Assembly (NCBI GenBank): GCA_027445725.1
Contig: DAIAVG010000052.1
Coordinates: 1-8,328 of the forward strand
DNA from: Acidithiobacillus sp.
GTDB taxonomy: Bacteria > Pseudomonadota > Gammaproteobacteria > Acidithiobacillales > Acidithiobacillaceae
Length of the DNA: 8,328 bases
Direction: 5' to 3'
Below are positions 6,601-8,328 of the stretch, piece after piece. The notes below the pieces were generated by a model, which worked only from the letters and a program-made list of their open reading frames with translations, did not search any database and was not told the DNA's origin. Numbering within the stretch: the first letter of the stretch is position 1; every line of letters starts with the position of its first letter. A program made the translations under genes and the position numbers.

Positions 6601-7848
6601 ATGGTTGAACGCCTGACGCGCGCCACCGAATCGCTCTGCACAACGCTGGATAACGGGGTGACGGTGATCAGTGAGCGCCTGCCCGGACGTCGGAGTGTGG
6701 CTTTGTCTCTGACCGTCGGCAATGGCAGCCGGGATCAGGCCCCGGACGAAAACGGCTTTGCCCATTTATTGGAACACATGCTCTTCAAAGGCAGCACGGA
6801 GCGCGATGGCGATGCGCTCAATGCGGCCATGGAGTCGCTGGGCGGCACCATCAATGCGTTCACGGATCGCGAAAGCACGGTGTTTCACGGGACCGTGCTG
6901 GCGGAAGACGCCGCCGAAGCGTTTGCGCTGCTGACCGAGCTGCTGACGAAACCGCGCTTTGAGCATGCCGACCTGCGCCTCGAAAAGCGAGTAGTCGCGC
7001 AAGAGGCGGCCATGGCCGCTGAGGATGTGGAGGACTGGGCGCAGGAGCGTGCTCTCGCGGAAATCTGGGGAGCGCATCCCCTGGCCTGGCCGGTGCTGGG
7101 GAACGCACAATGTATCCGGTCAGCCAGCCGGAAGCGCTTGCAAGCCTATCACCAGCGGGTCCTCGCCGAGTCGCCACTGATCGTCACCGCCGTCGGGGAA
7201 GTGGAGCATACGGCGCTCTGCGCCTGGGCGGAGGCGGCTTTCCGGGGACCGCGCCATGGCGTCCGAGCCGCAATGCCCACCCCGCAGTTTCATGGCGGAC
7301 AGAAACGCCTGCGCCGCGCCCAGGCGCAACAGGCGCATCTGATTTGGATGGCGCCGGCTTGCAGCGTTGCTGCGGAGGATTATCTGGCTTATGTGGTGGC
7401 CAATGCCATACTGGGCGGCGGCACGGCGTCCCGTCTGTTCCACGAACTGCGTGAAAAACGGGGACTGGCCTATCAGGTATTTTCCCATCTCGACCCTCTC
7501 CGTGATTGCGGGGAGTGGACGCTCTATGCCGCCACACCGGGGGCACAGCAAGCGCAAGCGGCAGAGGCCATGGCGGAGGTTCTGGCGACATTACTGGAGC
7601 ATGGACCGACGGTGGAGGATATGGCCTGGGCGAAGCGCAGTCTGCGGATTCAGCTCCTGCTCGGGCAGGAGGATGCGGAAATTCGCATGAGCCGCCTGAC
7701 GAGACAATGGCTGTATCTGGGGCGCCTGGTGCCGGTGGAAGAGTCCCTCCAGACCCTTGCCGCGGTGGACGCTGAGGCCGTGCGACGGGTCTTGCGTAAA
7801 GCCTGGACCGAGCGTTTTGAACTGATGTGCCTGCCGACACGGCGCTGA
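6601..7848 (+). CDS. M16 family zinc metallopeptidase (processing-peptidase-like)
   Basis: The 415-residue protein carries the inverted zinc motif HLLEH at 55-59. Glu135, 75 residues further on, is the expected third ligand (HxxEH-x75-E). The second half shows the M16 substrate-binding signature GGGTASRLFHELREKRGLAY, with SRLF at 277-280 and REKRGLAY at 284-291. The active-site half and the pairing half are thus both present in one chain of about 415 residues, the size of single-unit M16B enzymes such as Bacillus subtilis MlpA. No signal peptide or membrane segment is visible at the N-terminus, so it is probably cytoplasmic. Family members cleave peptides or presequences; the substrate here is unknown. 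It lies 25 nt after pnp, without a recognisable Shine-Dalgarno sequence before ATG 6601, and there is no earlier standard in-frame start. It probably shares the pnp transcript. It converges with gloB. Confidence 0.92.
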   Translation: MVERLTRATESLCTTLDNGVTVISERLPGRRSVALSLTVGNGSRDQAPDENGFAHLLEHMLFKGSTERDGDALNAAMESLGGTINAFTDRESTVFHGTVLAEDAAEAFALLTELLTKPRFEHADLRLEKRVVAQEAAMAAEDVEDWAQERALAEIWGAHPLAWPVLGNAQCIRSASRKRLQAYHQRVLAESPLIVTAVGEVEHTALCAWAEAAFRGPRHGVRAAMPTPQFHGGQKRLRRAQAQQAHLIWMAPACSVAAEDYLAYVVANAILGGGTASRLFHELREKRGLAYQVFSHLDPLRDCGEWTLYAATPGAQQAQAAEAMAEVLATLLEHGPTVEDMAWAKRSLRIQLLLGQEDAEIRMSRLTRQWLYLGRLVPVEESLQTLAAVDAEAVRRVLRKAWTERFELMCLPTRR

Positions 7849-7850
7849 AC

Positions 7851-8328
7851 TCAGGGAAAGTGATCTTTCCAGCGGCGCAGCGTGCTGAAAACGCGGACAG
7901 GGTCGCCGCCGGTGTCGGGATCGAAGGTGTTGGCACTGTGGATCAAGGCGGGCTCATGGCAGCGCAAGAATGGGTTGCTGGCGCATTCCAGGGCCATGCC
8001 GGAGGGTAAGGTGGGTTCGTTGCGCGCGCGCTGTTCGGTGGCCTCTTTTTGGCGCTGCGCTATGACTGGATTCTCCGGATCGACCTGTGCTGCGAAGCGC
8101 AGATTGCTGAGGGTGTATTCGTGGGCGCAGTAGACGGCGGTATCCCCCGGCAAGCTGGCGAACTGTTGCAGGCTCTGAAACATCTGCGCTGCAGTGCCCT
8201 CAAAGAGGCGCCCGCAACCTGCGGCGAAGAGGGTATCTCCGCAGAAAAGCGCGTCTTTCCAGACGTAGGCGAGATGATCGCGGGTATGCCCGGGCACTTC
8301 CAGCACGGTGAGCGATTCCTTGTCCAGC
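7851..8328 (-). CDS. gloB: Hydroxyacylglutathione hydrolase (glyoxalase II), 5' end outside window
   Basis: Glyoxalase II hydrolyses S-lactoylglutathione to D-lactate and glutathione, the second step of methylglyoxal detoxification. The visible 158 residues cover the later part of the metallo-beta-lactamase fold and the C-terminal HAGH domain. Metal ligands seen are His in VPGHT, the bridging Asp in FCGDTLF and His in CAHEYT. The first motif (THxHxDH) would lie beyond position 8328. FAAGCGRLFEGTAAQM and AHEYTLSNLRFA match E. coli GloB almost word for word. The C-terminal LRRWKDHF keeps the Arg and Lys that bind glutathione in the family. The frame is open to the window edge, so GTG 8306 is an internal valine codon and not the start. 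The TGA (7851-7853) is 2 nt from the stop of the convergent M16 gene. The truncation is only due to the window. Confidence 0.95.
   Translation of the reverse strand, partial: LDKESLTVLEVPGHTRDHLAYVWKDALFCGDTLFAAGCGRLFEGTAAQMFQSLQQFASLPGDTAVYCAHEYTLSNLRFAAQVDPENPVIAQRQKEATEQRARNEPTLPSGMALECASNPFLRCHEPALIHSANTFDPDTGGDPVRVFSTLRRWKDHFP
7855..7870. other. Perfect hairpin at the convergent ends of the M16 gene and gloB
   Basis: GGAAAG (7855-7860) and CTTTCC (7865-7870) form six uninterrupted base pairs around a TGAT loop. It begins 6 nt after the M16 peptidase stop and lies inside the last codons of gloB. There is no T run after it on either strand, so it is not a standard intrinsic terminator. 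It may still protect the 3' end of either transcript or help end transcription; that is inference. The codons belong to the conserved KDxF end of GloB, so the palindrome may be a by-product. Confidence 0.35.

Noticed and set aside
4767..6722. 651-codon open frame on the - strand opposite pnp
   Set aside because: The product is rich in His, Arg and Gln without domain motifs and covers the catalytic core of an intact pnp. Long antisense frames are expected opposite GC-rich coding DNA.
1..8328. A previously undescribed system, mobile element, CRISPR array or RNA gene
   Set aside because: All but about 140 bases are covered by recognised core genes in a conserved order. I saw no terminal inverted repeats, transposase, spaced direct repeats or tRNA-like clover-leaf in the spacers.

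Overview
The window is a stretch of bacterial housekeeping chromosome, and I see no sign of an accessory island, mobile element, CRISPR array, tRNA or rRNA gene. Genes are densely packed and GC-rich. They read as proteobacterial: IF2, TruB, S15, PNPase and GloB can be aligned from memory, motif by motif, with their Escherichia coli counterparts. My guess at genus is an Acidithiobacillus-like organism. That is a low-confidence inference from protein style and gene order, not something the sequence proves.

Layout. Positions 1-198 are the 3' end of nusA. After a 59-nt spacer that holds a strong hairpin come infB (258-2897), rbfA (2907-3296), truB (3293-4177), rpsO (4217-4486) and pnp (4497-6575), all on the + strand. 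This is the classical nusA-infB-rbfA-truB-rpsO-pnp cluster. Spacing is very tight: rbfA has its Shine-Dalgarno sequence on the infB stop, truB overlaps rbfA by ATGA, and pnp starts 10 nt after the rpsO stop. A zinc peptidase of family M16 (6601-7848) follows pnp after 25 nt in the same direction. The last gene, gloB (glyoxalase II), is on the - strand, lacks its 5' part at the window edge, and converges on the peptidase gene with only 2 nt between the two stop codons.

How the genes work together. NusA acts in transcription elongation and antitermination. IF2 places initiator tRNA on the ribosome, RbfA matures the 30S subunit, TruB makes pseudouridine 55 in tRNA, S15 is a primary 16S rRNA-binding protein, and PNPase degrades RNA 3' to 5'. 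The cluster therefore joins transcription, ribosome and tRNA maturation, translation initiation and RNA decay. The M16 peptidase is a plausible protein-processing or turnover enzyme of unknown substrate. GloB belongs to methylglyoxal detoxification and is a separate transcription unit.

There is no gene-free stretch over 300 bases. I did not find an undescribed system. The points worth a second look are the lack of room for the known pnp RNase III/autoregulatory leader, the pnp-M16 linkage, a divergent RbfA, two intercistronic or convergent hairpins, and an M16 gene without a visible ribosome binding site.
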